DNA from: Buddleja alternifolia
Taxonomy: Eukaryota; Streptophyta; Magnoliopsida; Lamiales; Scrophulariaceae
Length of the DNA: 64,000 nucleotides
NCBI GenBank assembly: GCA_019426215.1
Contig: CM033391.1
Location: 13,194,708 to 13,258,707, forward strand
Reading direction: 5' to 3'
Made by a program: the position numbers and the translations under genes
The notes under the pieces: generated by a model
The model's database searches: none
What the model was told of the DNA's origin: nothing
What the model saw: only the letters and a program-made list of their open reading frames with translations
Shown: positions 22,758 through 34,118 of the stretch, in pieces
Position numbering within the stretch: position 1 is the first letter of the stretch
Layout of the letters: each line of letters opens with the position of its first letter

Positions 22758-23008
22758 ATTTAATGCTGGTGAATGATGGCAATCTGTACAAGTAATTAGA
22801 TTATATCCAATTAAACTGGAATAACGTTACTTATGCCTACAAATGAGTCTACCAAAAAAATAATTTTTGAGGTAATATGTAGAGCTTTTCATTCTAGTAT
22901 ATATCGTGTTAGAATTACACTTGTGATACGGTAAATTCTCATAAAAGTATTTAACTATTAAAAAAATTCACTACAACAAAAAATAACATTAATGACAATG
23001 TCTTTCAA

Positions 23009-24577
23009 AACTGGAAGAAAATTTTACTATGTCGTATATATATAAATATTTTGTGAAACAACTTTCCAAGAAAGCATCTCTTTAACATCTGTTTTGACAC
23101 TTATCTAATAAAATTGACTGATTACTAAATCATGAGCCTAAAGGTCACTAATGCATCAAACATGAAATTATGTGATTGCATATTATATATTGATGAGTGT
23201 TGGGCTCAAGTCTCAGGCATGGATAAGGCTAGGGTTCGGCTGGACAGGCACAGGCCTGCGGTCTTACAACAGTTCCTGCTATCCACGGCCAAATCCCCAA
23301 CCCCCAAAGACGAAGTATTCTGAGGGTGAGTGGGTCGTAGGAATTGAATTGTGGCATTCATGGGATATGACCAAAGGGGCGTCGCGACCTTAAGTGGGGA
23401 GGCATAAGGTAATGGATTTAAGCCGAATGTTCAAAGGTGACAAGAAAGAAGCATTGGGACCCAAAGTGTTGTGAGCAAAGTCATCGGACGCCATGCTACT
23501 GCTAACATGGCCCCTTACTGCTTAAGTGTGCAATGTTAAGTTTACTATAACTGCCTATTAATTGAATGCATACACTAAGTGCTTATACTAATGTCATATC
23601 ACCTATTGCTTAACTACTATCACAAACGCAAATTTCATCTTAACTATTTCAATGATCTTCTGAAAAATAAAGAGTATTATTGATTTCACCTCATTAACTT
23701 ATGATTGTTTGGCTTCAAAACTAATTTTAAGCACCTTTTACACGAAACTAGCACTCACCCGCTCATTAAGCCTTCGCTTATGTATTTCACTTTCTTCCTT
23801 CCAGTTAGAGGTAAGTTGAGCAATGAGACTGTCTTGGAGGATCGTGGGTGTAGGCATGGACAATCCTAGAGGTGAATATTGCAAATTGAGTCTTGGAGAG
23901 CAATTTTGCTTAAATGTTTGGTTGACGGTGTTAGGTCTGTGATCCTACAAGATAAATTGTTGAAATTGTGTCTGGATTTTGGATTGGACTATTGTATTGA
24001 AAGGTTCGTGTTTTTAGTTTAGGCCCCTTTCGGGGCTGAATTGTGGGGGCATGACATTATAACTAATTACAAATCCATATGAGTCATTAAAGTAAGAAAA
24101 AAAATAAAAAAAAATCCAATTGGATTACACAATAAATATTGCACTAGGAGTAATAATTTGAGATATATTTTTCAAAATAGTACTAGTTTGAGAATTATTT
24201 TCCCTAAGAGTAATATTTTGAAAAAAAAACTCAAGAAAAACAAGTGATATATCTTCAATACCAAAGATAAGGCCTTGTCTATATGTGTCTTTTAACTATT
24301 TTTTAGAAACATAAACAAACACAATACAAATCACATCACATTATTTTCACACAAATTTCCATAATATGCATTTCTTGAGAAATTTTCAAGATTCTAACTT
24401 AAAACATAAACAAACAAGGCCTAAGCAACTCTCGGAAATATTACAAAAAAAATTGGATAAATAATTAATCTGTACCTAAATGTATGACTTTCAAGTATGT
24501 AATGAATATAAATGGTCCAATAACTCCGGGATCAGCTTTACTCTAAGAAACTAGTTAATGAGATAACTTATGTATTA
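23009..24577. other. Intergenic, nothing recognised
   Basis: Positions 23200-23500 are more GC-rich than the surroundings and contain two short overlapping open frames (60-70 codons) with no family features. A LTR fragment is possible but I have no second copy to show it. The rest is AT-rich and featureless to me. Confidence 0.5.
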
Positions 24578-24775
24578 CCTCCTATTAGTTTAGTGATATC
24601 CATCTTCCATTTTATGTGTGAGGTTCTGAGTTCGAATTCAAACTGCCACAAGTTAGAGCGAGATAGAGTCTTTATAGCTTAGTATTATGGCTATCCTTTA
24701 TAGAGTTAGATAGAGTCTTTATCGCTCAAGATTATGGCTATTAACCTGGGTCCTTCATCTTGAATTAAAAATAAG
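24578..24775 (+). mobile_element. tRNA-derived SINE, plus strand
   Basis: A polymerase III B-box-like motif (GAGTTCGAATTC) lies near 24629, and the tail ends CTTGAATTAAAAATAAG. Target duplications flank it: AACTTATGTATTA (24565-24577) and AACTAATGTATTA (24776-24788), 12 of 13 identical. It shares the order GATAGAGTCTTTAT, ATTATGGCTAT, AACCTGGGT and CTTGAATTAAAA with the SINE at 25221-25414. Confidence 0.8.
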
Positions 24776-25220
24776 AACTAATGTATTATATTTTATTTAT
24801 GAGTTTACATTAATATTTTCATATCAAATTCTTTTAATACCCTCACATTAATAATATGCTACATCAGTAAGAGAATACTTTGATTTGATCATTGATAACA
24901 TCTAGCATCAAGGATCGATTGTAAAGAGAAGACCATTATTAGTGGATTTGAATCTAAAGAAGGAAAAATAAATATTCTTGAATTTATTGTTTAGACCAAA
25001 ACACATAATAGTGTGTGTTTTAATTTTGAAAAAGGATAAGTCATAGCTCCTCCATTAGGGTTTGTGCTAATTAGAAGTACATTCTTTTGGATATGGAAAA
25101 TTATCGAAACTTTGCCGCACGTTTATATTTGTCTAACATTCCATCCTTGAGATATATAAGTGATAACACGATCGATTTTTGAATTCAGCACTGAGCTTTA
25201 AGTTCTAAACTCAACTTGAG
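24776..25220. other. Intergenic between two SINEs
   Basis: AT-rich, no reading frame or repeat recognised. Confidence 0.5.
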
Positions 25221-25414
25221 TTTTTTTTTTTTTTTTTAAATTCAAGACGAGGGATACTCTAAATATATAATCCGACAAACCCGGGTTGATAGTCATAATC
25301 ATGAGTCATAAAAACTCTATTTAGCTCCACAAAGTAGTGGAGAGCCACAACTTATAGCAGTTTAGATTCAAACCCAGAGAGATCGACACCACTAGACCAA
25401 CAGGTCTTGGGTAA
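25221..25414 (-). mobile_element. tRNA-derived SINE, minus strand, with poly(A) tail
   Basis: Read on the minus strand it starts CCAAGACCTGTTGGTCTAGT (A-box-like), has the B-box-like GGGTTTGAATC, and ends CTTGAATTT followed by 17 A (plus-strand T run 25221-25237). The short sequence CTTGAG flanks both sides (25215-25220 and 25417-25422) as a probable target duplication. Confidence 0.82.
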
Positions 25415-25826
25415 CTCTTGAGTTTTACTAAAATAATTTTCTCCTGTTGCGTTTAAAACTCATGTTTACCACAAAATTGTTATGAATTTAAGTATGAAAA
25501 ATTAAGTGCGACAGCAGGAAGTAAAAAAATTGGAATAAAAAGATTAACGCATCATTAACTGAACAAGGGGAAATAATACTTTAATATTCATTTTCCATAT
25601 ATACACTCCAATTCTGCTTCACATATACATCAAGATTCAAGCCCCAGTAACCAAAATCATACACCACATAAATAGAATTTTACAAACATACAAACATGTA
25701 TGAGCCATTACATAAATTCAATGAATGAATTTTGCACGCAATGGCTGGTCTTATTTTAATATTTCTTGATTATACAAACTTGCAACCATCGGTTACTATC
25801 TCTCAGGGCTCAGATCATTATGTCAT

Positions 25827-26480
25827 TCAACAGTTGCAAGGATTACATTTGCAGTTGGATCCACACTTGCACCCGTTACCTCCTTCAGCACCAAAGCTTG
25901 TCTCAGATCCTTCGGAGTACCTAAAGAACATTAATAAGTTTATTAATTTTCTTCAAAACAAAATATATATATATAGATTAAAAATATCATAAATTTCGAG
26001 TAAATAATTCAATTGATAATTTATTACACTTACGTTTTCAGTGGTGCAACTCCTTCAACGATGGTAACAGTTGATACCTTCTCCACATCAGGGTACATCC
26101 CACATCTGTACAATCAAATAATTGAGTCAGAATTATAATTTGTTACTATAAGTTATGCATAAAATTACTCATCAACCATATAATTGTATTTGGAGTAGGC
26201 TAATTAAATATCAGTTTAATCAACCAGTTCAGGGGGTATGATGATGTAAAATTGTTATGAGAAGAAATAAATCAATAGAGCTAGTACTCGTGATCCACAT
26301 AGTCAATAAATAACTGTAACGATTGAAAAATACCTTAAATAAGTCTTAAAAACATTGAAATTTATAATAGCTCAAAATTATCTGAATAAGATCTATGAAA
26401 TTATTATAATTACACGGTTGTTGAATTTACCCGCAATCGTTGCCGCACTTGCAGCTTGAGCCACATCCACAGCCAGACAT
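25827..26480 (-). CDS. MT1: Type 1 metallothionein (71 aa, 3 exons)
   Basis: Join of 26480-26431, 26105-26034 and 25920-25827; both introns (26430-26106 and 26033-25921) are GT-AG and the 216 nt give 71 codons plus TGA. The protein starts [19 protein letters not shown] and ends [14 protein letters not shown]. Six cysteines at each end, in C-X-C pairs only, are separated by a Cys-free linker of about 39 residues ([18 protein letters not shown]). That pattern, without the CC and CXXC pairs of type 2, defines plant type 1 metallothioneins. They bind Cu and Zn through cysteine thiolates in the cytosol and act in metal homeostasis and stress. A TATA box lies about 107 bp upstream of the ATG. The gene sits between the two copies of the 5.6-kb segment. 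Confidence 0.95.
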
Positions 26481-26586
26481 TTTCTGAGTAGAAAAAGAAG
26501 AATAGAAAGAAAGGTTTTGTAATTGATTTGAATTTTCACTAAAAGCTCTTAATTGTTCTTATGCTTATACAAATTGGCTTGCCTCC

Positions 26587-26594
26587 TATTTATA
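26587..26594 (-). promoter_or_regulatory. TATA box of the metallothionein gene
   Basis: TATAAATA on the minus strand in the context CATTATAAATAGGAGG, about 107 bp before the ATG at 26480. This predicts a leader of roughly 75 nt. Confidence 0.7.
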
Positions 26595-27007
26595 ATGCTA
26601 TGGAGGAGAAAGGTTATGTGTACGATAATGACTTTTAAAAAGAAAGAATTAAGGAATACCTTAACAGAAAAGATGATTCTAGAACTATATAAAAATATGG
26701 AGGTATCGTCATCGGATACGGCAGCTATGGAATATTAAAATAAATATGCAGTTTTCAACTTGTAGAATGATTAAAAGCAATGAAAGGGAAAAGGCACATG
26801 AAGCTTGCTTCTTCACATACATGAATTCATCTCCAAATATTTTGACATTTTCTTGTGAGTTAATAGTGACGCCATTTCCTATGCTTATTTAACATTATCT
26901 TTCCCTCCAACATTTGGTGTGAAATCATCAAAGTCAATGATGAATGGAAATCATCATCAACCTTTGATTAAAATAAGTTGATATATATATATATATATAT
27001 ATATATA
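26595..27007. other. Upstream region of the metallothionein gene, ending in (TA)n
   Basis: AT-rich, no reading frame recognised. A TA run occupies about 26980-27007. Confidence 0.5.
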
Positions 27008-27383
27008 CAGGGACGGAGCTAGGAATATGGATGAGGGGGCGAGATTGTTGTGATATAGATATACATTTTTTTTTGGCAAATAGTCGAAGGAGTGAAAGGG
27101 AAGCCCCCCGCAGTACGGTACGGTATATTTGTGAAGAAAAATATAATAAGAAACTAGGTTTAATTACAACTTTTAACATACTTTATACTCTTATATCTCT
27201 TTTATTATAGTCAAGATTTTGGGTTTGGAGGGGGGCGAACTCAAAATAAAGGGAAAAAACATGATATTTTTCGATTTTGAGGGGGGCGAAATACAAATAT
27301 CAAAAATTTTGTAAGGTTAAAAAATGATTTTTCAAAATTGAGGGGGGGCGACCGCACCCTCCAGCCCCCTGGCTCCGTCCCTG
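27008..27383. mobile_element. hAT-type MITE (376 bp) inside a (TA)n tract
   Basis: The inverted termini are CAGGGACGGAGCTAGG and CAGGGACGGAGCCAGG. It is flanked on both sides by TA repeats, consistent with an 8-bp TATATATA duplication that cannot be told apart from the tract. G-rich and C-rich runs near the ends (GGGGGGCGA) recur internally. It is non-coding and lies exactly at the left border of segment copy 2. Confidence 0.8.
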
Positions 27384-27859
27384 TATATATATATATATAT
27401 ATATATGATTCTTTTATATATTATGCACTATGGTTAAGTAATACTCTAATCCAACCTAAAAAAAAGTTACTATTTGATCCCACGCGGAGGTTTTGATGAG
27501 ATATTGTTTATCTTCACTAATCTCCTATGGTATTGTCAAGCGCGATTGTCGTGACCTCTCCCACAAAAGTTTGTTGCATACACAAGGCTCAAATCCAAAC
27601 TTCCTTACTTAAAATGATCGAAATCTTTTCATCATAGGTCAACTTTCGTTACTTAATTGTTATAATCCACTTGCATTAATGAAGAAATGCTTATGGTAAT
27701 AGACAAGCATTATCATTTCTCTGTCTTGAGCTTAAGAAAGAAACACAAACAATAAAGTGTGAATAATAAGTGGGATTAAAATTTCGTTTCGACGAAGTTT
27801 CAAGTTGTTAAATATTAGCGTATCAGAGATATCATAGAAAACTTGCAAATGCTAGAAAC

Positions 27860-28565
27860 TGTTGTTTCAAAACTTCACAAACGTATCAAATTGATAATAA
27901 CAAAGAAAGATTATATCGAGGCGAGAGAGAACTCTCTATCCTTAACACTAAATTGCCCCGCCTTGGTGGTACGAGTTCTTGCAACAAGTGTCCCAAGATA
28001 CAACGATATTCTTTTTCTGAAGATTAAACCACTTCAATTTCAGAAAACTACGAACTTAATTTACTGTTGAAATCTCAAGAAAAAGATGAAGATGGTTTTA
28101 TAAAACTCAAGAACACTTAGAGAGAAATATGTTGTGTTTTGAGTTGGTGTGTTTCAAAATGGTTGGAATGGTTGCTATTTATAGGCAAAATCCATTTCCA
28201 TAAGAATCAATCCACACCATCCATTTCTAAGATCAAATCTTAGCCATCCAAGATGCTCCACCACCTTGAAGTGCTCATATGTCATTCATGATGTATTCAT
28301 GACATATTTTCCATTAAAATGTGTTGTGTCATTCATGATATATGCATGACATATTAAATAAAATTATATCAAAATATGGGATACACAAATTCAAACCCTT
28401 CAATTTAGCACTTAATTTCTCATTCGTTCCGATTAGAGAAATTCGAAATGCTAAACTCATCTACTCGGAACGTAGATTAAGATTATCCAATAATCTTAAG
28501 TATCCCGGATACTAACGGCGTTCGAATTTCGTACTCAACCACAATTTGTACCATTTTATCCAACA
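27860..28565 (-). repeat. 3' LTR of the full-length copia element
   Basis: It reads TGTTGGATAAAATGG to TTTTGAAACAACA on the minus strand. A TATA box (CCTATAAATAGC) is at about 28176-28186, which puts transcription start near 28150. Length and sequence match 33413-34118 except for two bases. A 75-codon plus-strand frame in it is not a gene. Confidence 0.95.
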
Positions 28566-28580
28566 ATCCCCCACACGAAT
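28566..28580 (-). promoter_or_regulatory. Polypurine tract of the full-length copia element
   Basis: On the minus strand GTGTGGGGGAT stands directly before the 3' LTR start TGTTGG. Confidence 0.8.
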
Positions 28581-29131
28581 GAAATTAATGCAATGCATGC
28601 TCTTGAGATTTCGATTGAAAGTTAATCACATCAAAAGAGGTAGCTTTTGGCTTTGAACCTTTCCTAGTGAAATATCATCGGATTTACTAGGCTCTCCAAT
28701 GAACGTGATGTCTTGAATTGGTCAGCCGTTCGTGTAAATCTAGACAACAATATTCACATAATAAACTTTCAGCAGTTTTTCAGTTCTCACGGTTGGGTCC
28801 ATTTTGGCCGTGGCACCCCCTCTTGGTTTCAGAAGTGTTTACATTTTACTCAATGTTGAGGCGGCCTACACCTCACACTTACATAGGTGACTTCCTAATT
28901 AAGAGTATCCTGCCATACTCCACTTCATTTAGACAGTATAGGAATCATTAAAAGCCCGGCTTAACCTTTTGCTACAACTTGCAGGTTGCACTTCTTTATC
29001 CTAGGCAATGGGTTTAGAGTTTATTAATTAACTCTTAAGTGCCTCAATGAATGTTCACAACTTAGTTTTCCCATTGAACCATGATCTTGGGATCTCCAGT
29101 CAACATGGTTGGGTTTCCGCTGTGTCTATTC

Positions 29132-32100
29132 TTAAATTGTAGACTTTAATCCCATTCCTCTTGATAGGCAGTATATTTGATCTCTAGGCAATCCTTTCGT
29201 CAAAGGATCTGCAATATTCTCCTTTGATTTCACATAATCAATGGAAATAATCCCGTTAGAGATCAACTGCTTAATGGTATTATGCCTACGATGAATATGT
29301 CTAGACTTACCATTATACATACTACTCTGAGCCCTCCCAATTGCCAACATACAGTCGCAATGAATCAAAATCGGAGGCACAGGTTTTTCCCAACAGGGAA
29401 CATCTTCTAAGAAATTTCTTAGCCACTCAGCTTCTTCACCAGCTTTATCTAAAGCTATGAATTCTGATTCCATCGTGGAACGGGCTATGCAAGTTTGCTT
29501 AGAAGATTTCCACGACACTGCTCCTCCACCAACGGTAAATACATATCCACTTGTGGACTTAGAGTCGTTCGTGTCTGATATCCAATTAGCATCGCTGTAT
29601 CCCTCTATTACAGCTGGATATCTTGAGTAGTGTAATCCATATTCTTTAGTATACTTTAAATACTTAAGAACTCTAGTTAAGGCATTCCAATGCTCTTCAC
29701 TTGGATTACTTGTGAACCTACTCAACTTGCTCATAGAATAAGCTAGATCAGGGCGAGTACAGTTCATGATATACATCAGACTCCCAATGACCCTAGCATA
29801 TTCTAACTGTGATACGGGTTCGCCATGGTTCTTGCGTAAATGAACGCTCAAGTCCACTGGCGTCTTAACTGGTGCACTATCACTCGGAAGGAACTTTTCC
29901 AAAACCGTCTCAACGTAATGAGATTGTGATAAGACTAGTCCTTCAGAAGTCCTCAGGATTTTAATCCCTAAGATGACGTCTGCAAGTCCCATATCCTTCA
30001 TGTCAAAGTTCTTCTTTAACATTCCTTTAGTATTCATGATAATTTCATGATTACTACCCATTATCAACATGTCATCTATATATAGACACACTATGACGTA
30101 TGCGTTATGTGTTTGTCTAACATACACGCACTTATCACACTCGTTGATCTTGAAACCATTTGATAACATTGTGCTATCAAATTTTTCATGCCACTGCTTT
30201 GGCGCTTGTTTAAGTCCGTATAGCGACTTTACAAGTTTACACACTTTCTTCTCCTTTCCAGGAGCAACATACCCCTCGGGTTGTTCCATGTATATTTCTT
30301 CTTCTAATTTTCCGTTCAGAAACGCAGTCTTAACATCCATTTGATGTATCTCAAGGTTATGCAGCGCAGCAATAGCAATGAATAATCTTATGGATGTTAT
30401 TCTCGTTACTGGAGAATAAGTATCGAAGAAATCAAGACCTTCTATTTGTCGGTATCCTTTGACTACCAAACGGGCCTTATACTTATCAATAGTTCCATCA
30501 GCCTTATACTTTCTTTTCAGAATCCATTTACAGCCTAAAAGCTTACTTCCCTTTGGAAGAACAACCAACTCCCAGGTATGGTTGTGCAAAATAGACTCGA
30601 TTTCACTATTGATAGCCTCTTTCCAGAGTTGAGCATCTGGACTGGACATAGCTTCCTTAATCGTCCTTGGCTCCCCTTCTAATGTATAAGATACATAATC
30701 GGGACCAAATAATTTTGGAACTCTTGCCCTTTTGCTACGACGTGGTTCTTCATCCCCGGGATTAGAACTACTCGTAGACTCATCAAATGTTCTTTTGAGA
30801 GGAACTTGTTCATTTCTTTCCTTACTTGGAAAGATATCCTCGAAAAATGAAGCATTTCTAGATTCCATGATAGTACCTTCATGAATCTCAGATATTTCTG
30901 ATTTATGTACCAAAAATCGATAGGCGCTACTATTAAGTGCATAACCTATGAATATGCAATCAATAGTTTTAGGCCCTATCTTAACTTGTTTGGGTTTGGG
31001 TATTTCTACCTTAGCCAAACACCCCCACACTTTGAGGTACTTGTAAGAAGGCTTTTGACCTTTCCAAAGTTCGTACGGAGTCTCACTCCTACTTTTGTGG
31101 GGAATCTTGTTAAGGATATAATTGGCGGACAGGATCGCCTCCCCCCACAAATTCTCAGGTAAACCTGAATTAATCAGCAACGCATTCATCATCTCCTTAA
31201 GAGTACGATTCTTGCGCTCCGCTATTCCGTTTGATTGTGGTGAATATGGGGCCGTTGTTTGATGTATAATGCCTGAATTTGCACAAAATTCATCAAACGG
31301 TGCTCTGTATTCGCCACCTCTATCACTATGGATAGCCTTTATCCTTTTTCCAAGTTGATTTTCAACTTCCGTTTTGTAATGTGTAAACGCTCCTAGAGCT
31401 TCATCTTTACTTCTTAGTAAATACACATAACAATACTTTGTGCAATCATCTATGAATGTAATGAAATACTTTTTCCCACCTCTAGTTTGCACAAACTTCA
31501 AATCACAGATGTCACTGTGAATAAGTTCTAGTGGTGCGGTGTTTCTTTCCACTGAAGGAAACGGTTGTTTGACTAGTTTTGTCTCAACACAAATTCCACA
31601 TTTATGTTCATTTTCAACTTTAAAAGTTGGTAATAAGTTCAAGTTGACCAATCTTCGAATAGTATTATAATTTACATGTCCTAGTCTGACATGCCACAAA
31701 TTAGAATACTCAAGCAAATAAACAGAATTCTCAACACTTTTATTGCTTTCATTTTCAATTACAACAGAGCGGATTACATTCATTACATTCATCTTGAAAA
31801 GGCCCTGCTCAAGGTAACCTTTTCCAACATAAAATCCTCTCTTTGTTAAAGAAAATCTATCAGCCTCGAAGACTATCTTGAACCCATTCTTGACCAAAGC
31901 TGAACCGGATACCAAATTCTTGCGAATCTCCGGAACATGCAGAACTTCAGTCAATGTCAGTTCTTTGCCTGAAGTCATCTTCAGCACAACTTTCCCCATT
32001 CCAACCACTGGAGATGTGGCTGAGTTGCCCATAAACAGTCTTCGTCCTTCAGTTGGGGTATAGGACGAGAAGGCAGCCCTATCTGAACAGATATGGCGAG

Positions 32101-33361
32101 TAGCTCCAGTATCAACAAACCACTCCCTCGGGTTGTCCACCAAGTTGGCTTCGAACACGACGGCAGTGAGATCAAGATCTGTTAGATCGATCGGCACCTG
32201 TTTGTCCGACAGGTCATCGATCATCTTGTTGATACCCTGGACATCATCAACAGCTAGGTGCACTTCATTTTGCACCCGATTCTTGCCTTTGTTCTGGTTA
32301 TGACCAGAACCTTGCCCATGAAACTTGTTTTTCTTGGGCTCTCTACAATCTCTGGCCCAATGACCAGGTTTGTCACAGTTGTGACAGCGGTCTCCCGCCC
32401 TTGACTTTCCTTTCCCGGCAGTCTTCTTTTTCTGGGAATTTCCTTGGAATTTTCTCTTCCGGTCAGAACTCTCCGGAACTTCAGCAATGTTTGCCATTGC
32501 CTGCACAAGGAGCTTCTTGTCTGATCCCCGATTGTCTTCCTCAATTCTGAGTCGGACAACCAAGTCTTCTAGACTCATCTCCTTTCGTTTGTGCTTCAAG
32601 TAATTCTTGAAATCCTTCCAAGAAGGCGGTAACTTCTCAATGATAGAAGCTACTTGGAAGGACTCACTCAGAGCCATGTTCTCAGCATGAATTTCATGTA
32701 ATATAATTTGAAACTCTTGAACTTGGCTTGTCACAGACTTAGAGTCTACCATTTTGAAGTCTAAGAACTTCGCGACCACGAACTTCTTTAGTCCAGCGTC
32801 CTCAGTTCTATACTTCTTGTCCAGTGCCTCCCAGAGGTCTTTGGCAGTTTTTACTTCAGAATATACGCTGTAAAGCGAATCATTCAATCCATTGAGTAGG
32901 TAATTTCTGCAAAGGAAATCACCATGTATCCAGGAATCATATGCCTTCCTCAGATCACTATCAGTTGACTCAACCGGGACATAAGGAGCATTTTCCCTTA
33001 AGTACCTTGCTTGGTTCAAAGTCGTGAGGTAAAACAACATCTTTTGTTGCCACCTCTTGAAGTCAGCCCCGCTGAACTTCTCCGGTTTTTCAACCTGAAC
33101 CGGTATAACAGGATTAGCCATTGAAACAAATGGAGGGACTGGAGCAGAGCCAGAACCAGAACCAGGGCCCAACCCTGAACCAGAACCTAGCCCGGCACCC
33201 CCACCAGAGCCAATGCCAAAACCGGAACCAGGACCCAACCCTGAACCGTAACTAAAACCAGAACCTCCACCGGAGCCATTGATAATACCGAGACCATGAA
33301 TAGCACCTGGTCCAAGACCGAAATCAAGAGTAGCACCATCAACATTTCCCATATTTTCCAT
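29132..33361 (-). CDS. Ty1/copia gag-pol polyprotein, intact (1409 aa)
   Basis: One ORF with all enzymatic domains. Residues 1-76 are a Gly/Ser/Pro-rich extension. The gag capsid part spans about 95-290 ([14 protein letters not shown]). A CCHC zinc knuckle has C326, C329, H334 and C339. The protease carries [10 protein letters not shown] (D417). Integrase has its zinc site ([17 protein letters not shown]) and acidic residues within [15 protein letters not shown] and [10 protein letters not shown] has [12 protein letters not shown] and the YIDD catalytic box. RNase H has [22 protein letters not shown] and a C-terminal DPLTKGLP. The order PR-IN-RT-RH is copia. The element protease would cut the product inside virus-like particles, followed by reverse transcription and integration. 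No disabling change is visible. The exact lineage is unsure. Confidence 0.97.
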   Translation of the reverse strand: MENMGNVDGATLDFGLGPGAIHGLGIINGSGGGSGFSYGSGLGPGSGFGIGSGGGAGLGSGSGLGPGSGSGSAPVPPFVSMANPVIPVQVEKPEKFSGADFKRWQQKMLFYLTTLNQARYLRENAPYVPVESTDSDLRKAYDSWIHGDFLCRNYLLNGLNDSLYSVYSEVKTAKDLWEALDKKYRTEDAGLKKFVVAKFLDFKMVDSKSVTSQVQEFQIILHEIHAENMALSESFQVASIIEKLPPSWKDFKNYLKHKRKEMSLEDLVVRLRIEEDNRGSDKKLLVQAMANIAEVPESSDRKRKFQGNSQKKKTAGKGKSRAGDRCHNCDKPGHWARDCREPKKNKFHGQGSGHNQNKGKNRVQNEVHLAVDDVQGINKMIDDLSDKQVPIDLTDLDLTAVVFEANLVDNPREWFVDTGATRHICSDRAAFSSYTPTEGRRLFMGNSATSPVVGMGKVVLKMTSGKELTLTEVLHVPEIRKNLVSGSALVKNGFKIVFEADRFSLTKRGFYVGKGYLEQGLFKMNVMNVIRSVVIENESNKSVENSVYLLEYSNLWHVRLGHVNYNTIRRLVNLNLLPTFKVENEHKCGICVETKLVKQPFPSVERNTAPLELIHSDICDLKFVQTRGGKKYFITFIDDCTKYCYVYLLRSKDEALGAFTHYKTEVENQLGKRIKAIHSDRGGEYRAPFDEFCANSGIIHQTTAPYSPQSNGIAERKNRTLKEMMNALLINSGLPENLWGEAILSANYILNKIPHKSRSETPYELWKGQKPSYKYLKVWGCLAKVEIPKPKQVKIGPKTIDCIFIGYALNSSAYRFLVHKSEISEIHEGTIMESRNASFFEDIFPSKERNEQVPLKRTFDESTSSSNPGDEEPRRSKRARVPKLFGPDYVSYTLEGEPRTIKEAMSSPDAQLWKEAINSEIESILHNHTWELVVLPKGSKLLGCKWILKRKYKADGTIDKYKARLVVKGYRQIEGLDFFDTYSPVTRITSIRLFIAIAALHNLEIHQMDVKTAFLNGKLEEEIYMEQPEGYVAPGKEKKVCKLVKSLYGLKQAPKQWHEKFDSTMLSNGFKINECDKCVYVRQTHNAYVIVCLYIDDMLIMGSNHEIIMNTKGMLKKNFDMKDMGLADVILGIKILRTSEGLVLSQSHYVETVLEKFLPSDSAPVKTPVDLSVHLRKNHGEPVSQLEYARVIGSLMYIMNCTRPDLAYSMSKLSRFTSNPSEEHWNALTRVLKYLKYTKEYGLHYSRYPAVIEGYSDANWISDTNDSKSTSGYVFTVGGGAVSWKSSKQTCIARSTMESEFIALDKAGEEAEWLRNFLEDVPCWEKPVPPILIHCDCMLAIGRAQSSMYNGKSRHIHRRHNTIKQLISNGIISIDYVKSKENIADPLTKGLPRDQIYCLSRGMGLKSTI

Positions 33362-33412
33362 TTGAACAAGTGATAACTTTTGAACAACAACAAGAAAATT
33401 TAGTGTTAAGTT
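33362..33412 (-). promoter_or_regulatory. Leader and primer-binding region, without tRNA-type site
   Basis: Only 51 nt separate the 5' LTR from the gag ATG. The first bases (AACTTAACACTAAATT on the minus strand) do not resemble TGGTATCAGAGC or another tRNA 3' end. Instead 33397-33410 is perfectly complementary over 14 nt to 33493-33506 in the LTR. Confidence 0.75.
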
Positions 33413-34118
33413 TGTTGTTTCAAAACTTCACAAACGTATCAAATTGATAATAACAAAGAAAGATTATATCGAGGCGAGAGAGAACTCTCTATCCTTAACA
33501 CTAAATTGCCCCGCCTTGGTGGTACGAGTTCTTGCAACAAGTGTCCCAAGATACAACGATATTCTTTTTCTGAAGATTAAACCACTTCAATTTCAGAAAA
33601 CTACGAACTTAATTTACTGTTGAAATCTCAAGAAAAAGATGAAGATGGTTTTATAAAACTCAAGAACACTTAGAAAGAAATATGTTGTGTTTTGAGTTGG
33701 TGTGTTTCAAAATGGTTGGAATGGTTGCTATTTATAGGCAAAATCCATTTCCATAATAATCAATCCACACCATCCATTTCTAAGATCAAATCTTAGCCAT
33801 CCAAGATGCTCCACCACCTTGAAGTGCTCATATGTCATTCATGATGTATTCATGACATATTTTCCATTAAAATGTGTTGTGTCATTCATGATATATGCAT
33901 GACATATTAAATAAAATTATATCAAAATATGGGATACACAAATTCAAACCCTTCAATTTAGCACTTAATTTCTCATTCGTTCCGATTAGAGAAATTCGAA
34001 ATGCTAAACTCATCTACTCGGAACGTAGATTAAGATTATCCAATAATCTTAAGTATCCCGGATACTAACGGCGTTCGAATTTCGTACTCAACCACAATTT
34101 GTACCATTTTATCCAACA
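33413..34118 (-). repeat. 5' LTR of the full-length copia element
   Basis: Same sequence and length as the 3' LTR with two base differences. The TATA box is at about 33729-33739. The 14-bp sequence CTTAACACTAAATT (plus strand, 33493-33506) inside the downstream part mirrors the sequence just beyond the LTR. Confidence 0.95.

Larger units (their letters stand above)
17379..23008. repeat. Copy 1 of a duplicated non-coding segment (about 5.6 kb)
   Basis: From the (TA)n tract at 17379 rightwards the sequence aligns by eye with 27384-38611, for example 'gattcttttatatattatgc', 'gtcgtgacctctcccac' and 'tgttgccggcctaagcattt'. The match runs with many small differences to the start of a MITE near 22972-23008. 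I found no gene in it. Relative to copy 2 it has extra segments at 17671-18109, 20171-20716, 21470-21829 and 22349-22757. The rest is AT-rich, with a fold-back repeat at 18558-18853 and (ATT)n at 18919-18955. Confidence 0.85.
27860..34118 (-). mobile_element. Full-length, recently inserted Ty1/copia retrotransposon (6259 bp)
   Basis: The two LTRs are 706 bp each (34118-33413 at 5', 28565-27860 at 3'), with target duplications GAAAC at 27855-27859 and 34119-34123. I find two differences between the LTRs (near 28121/33674 and 28203/33756). One unbroken gag-pol ORF fills the interior. The leader between LTR and ATG is only 51 nt. A polypurine tract is present; a tRNA-type primer site is not recognisable. 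The structure suggests an autonomous element that may still be able to move. Confidence 0.95.

Noticed and set aside
23132..23393. Two overlapping open frames of 63 and 73 codons in a GC-richer patch
   Set aside because: No motif, no partner exon and no conserved composition; the frames overlap out of phase. Not supported as a gene.
24578..24775. Possible tRNA gene because of the B-box-like sequence
   Set aside because: No cloverleaf can be formed; the A-rich tail and 13-bp target duplications show a SINE.
25732..25992. Plus-strand frame of 86 codons over the metallothionein gene
   Set aside because: It is the complement of metallothionein exon 3 and intron 2; the minus-strand gene with its Cys pattern and splice sites explains the region.
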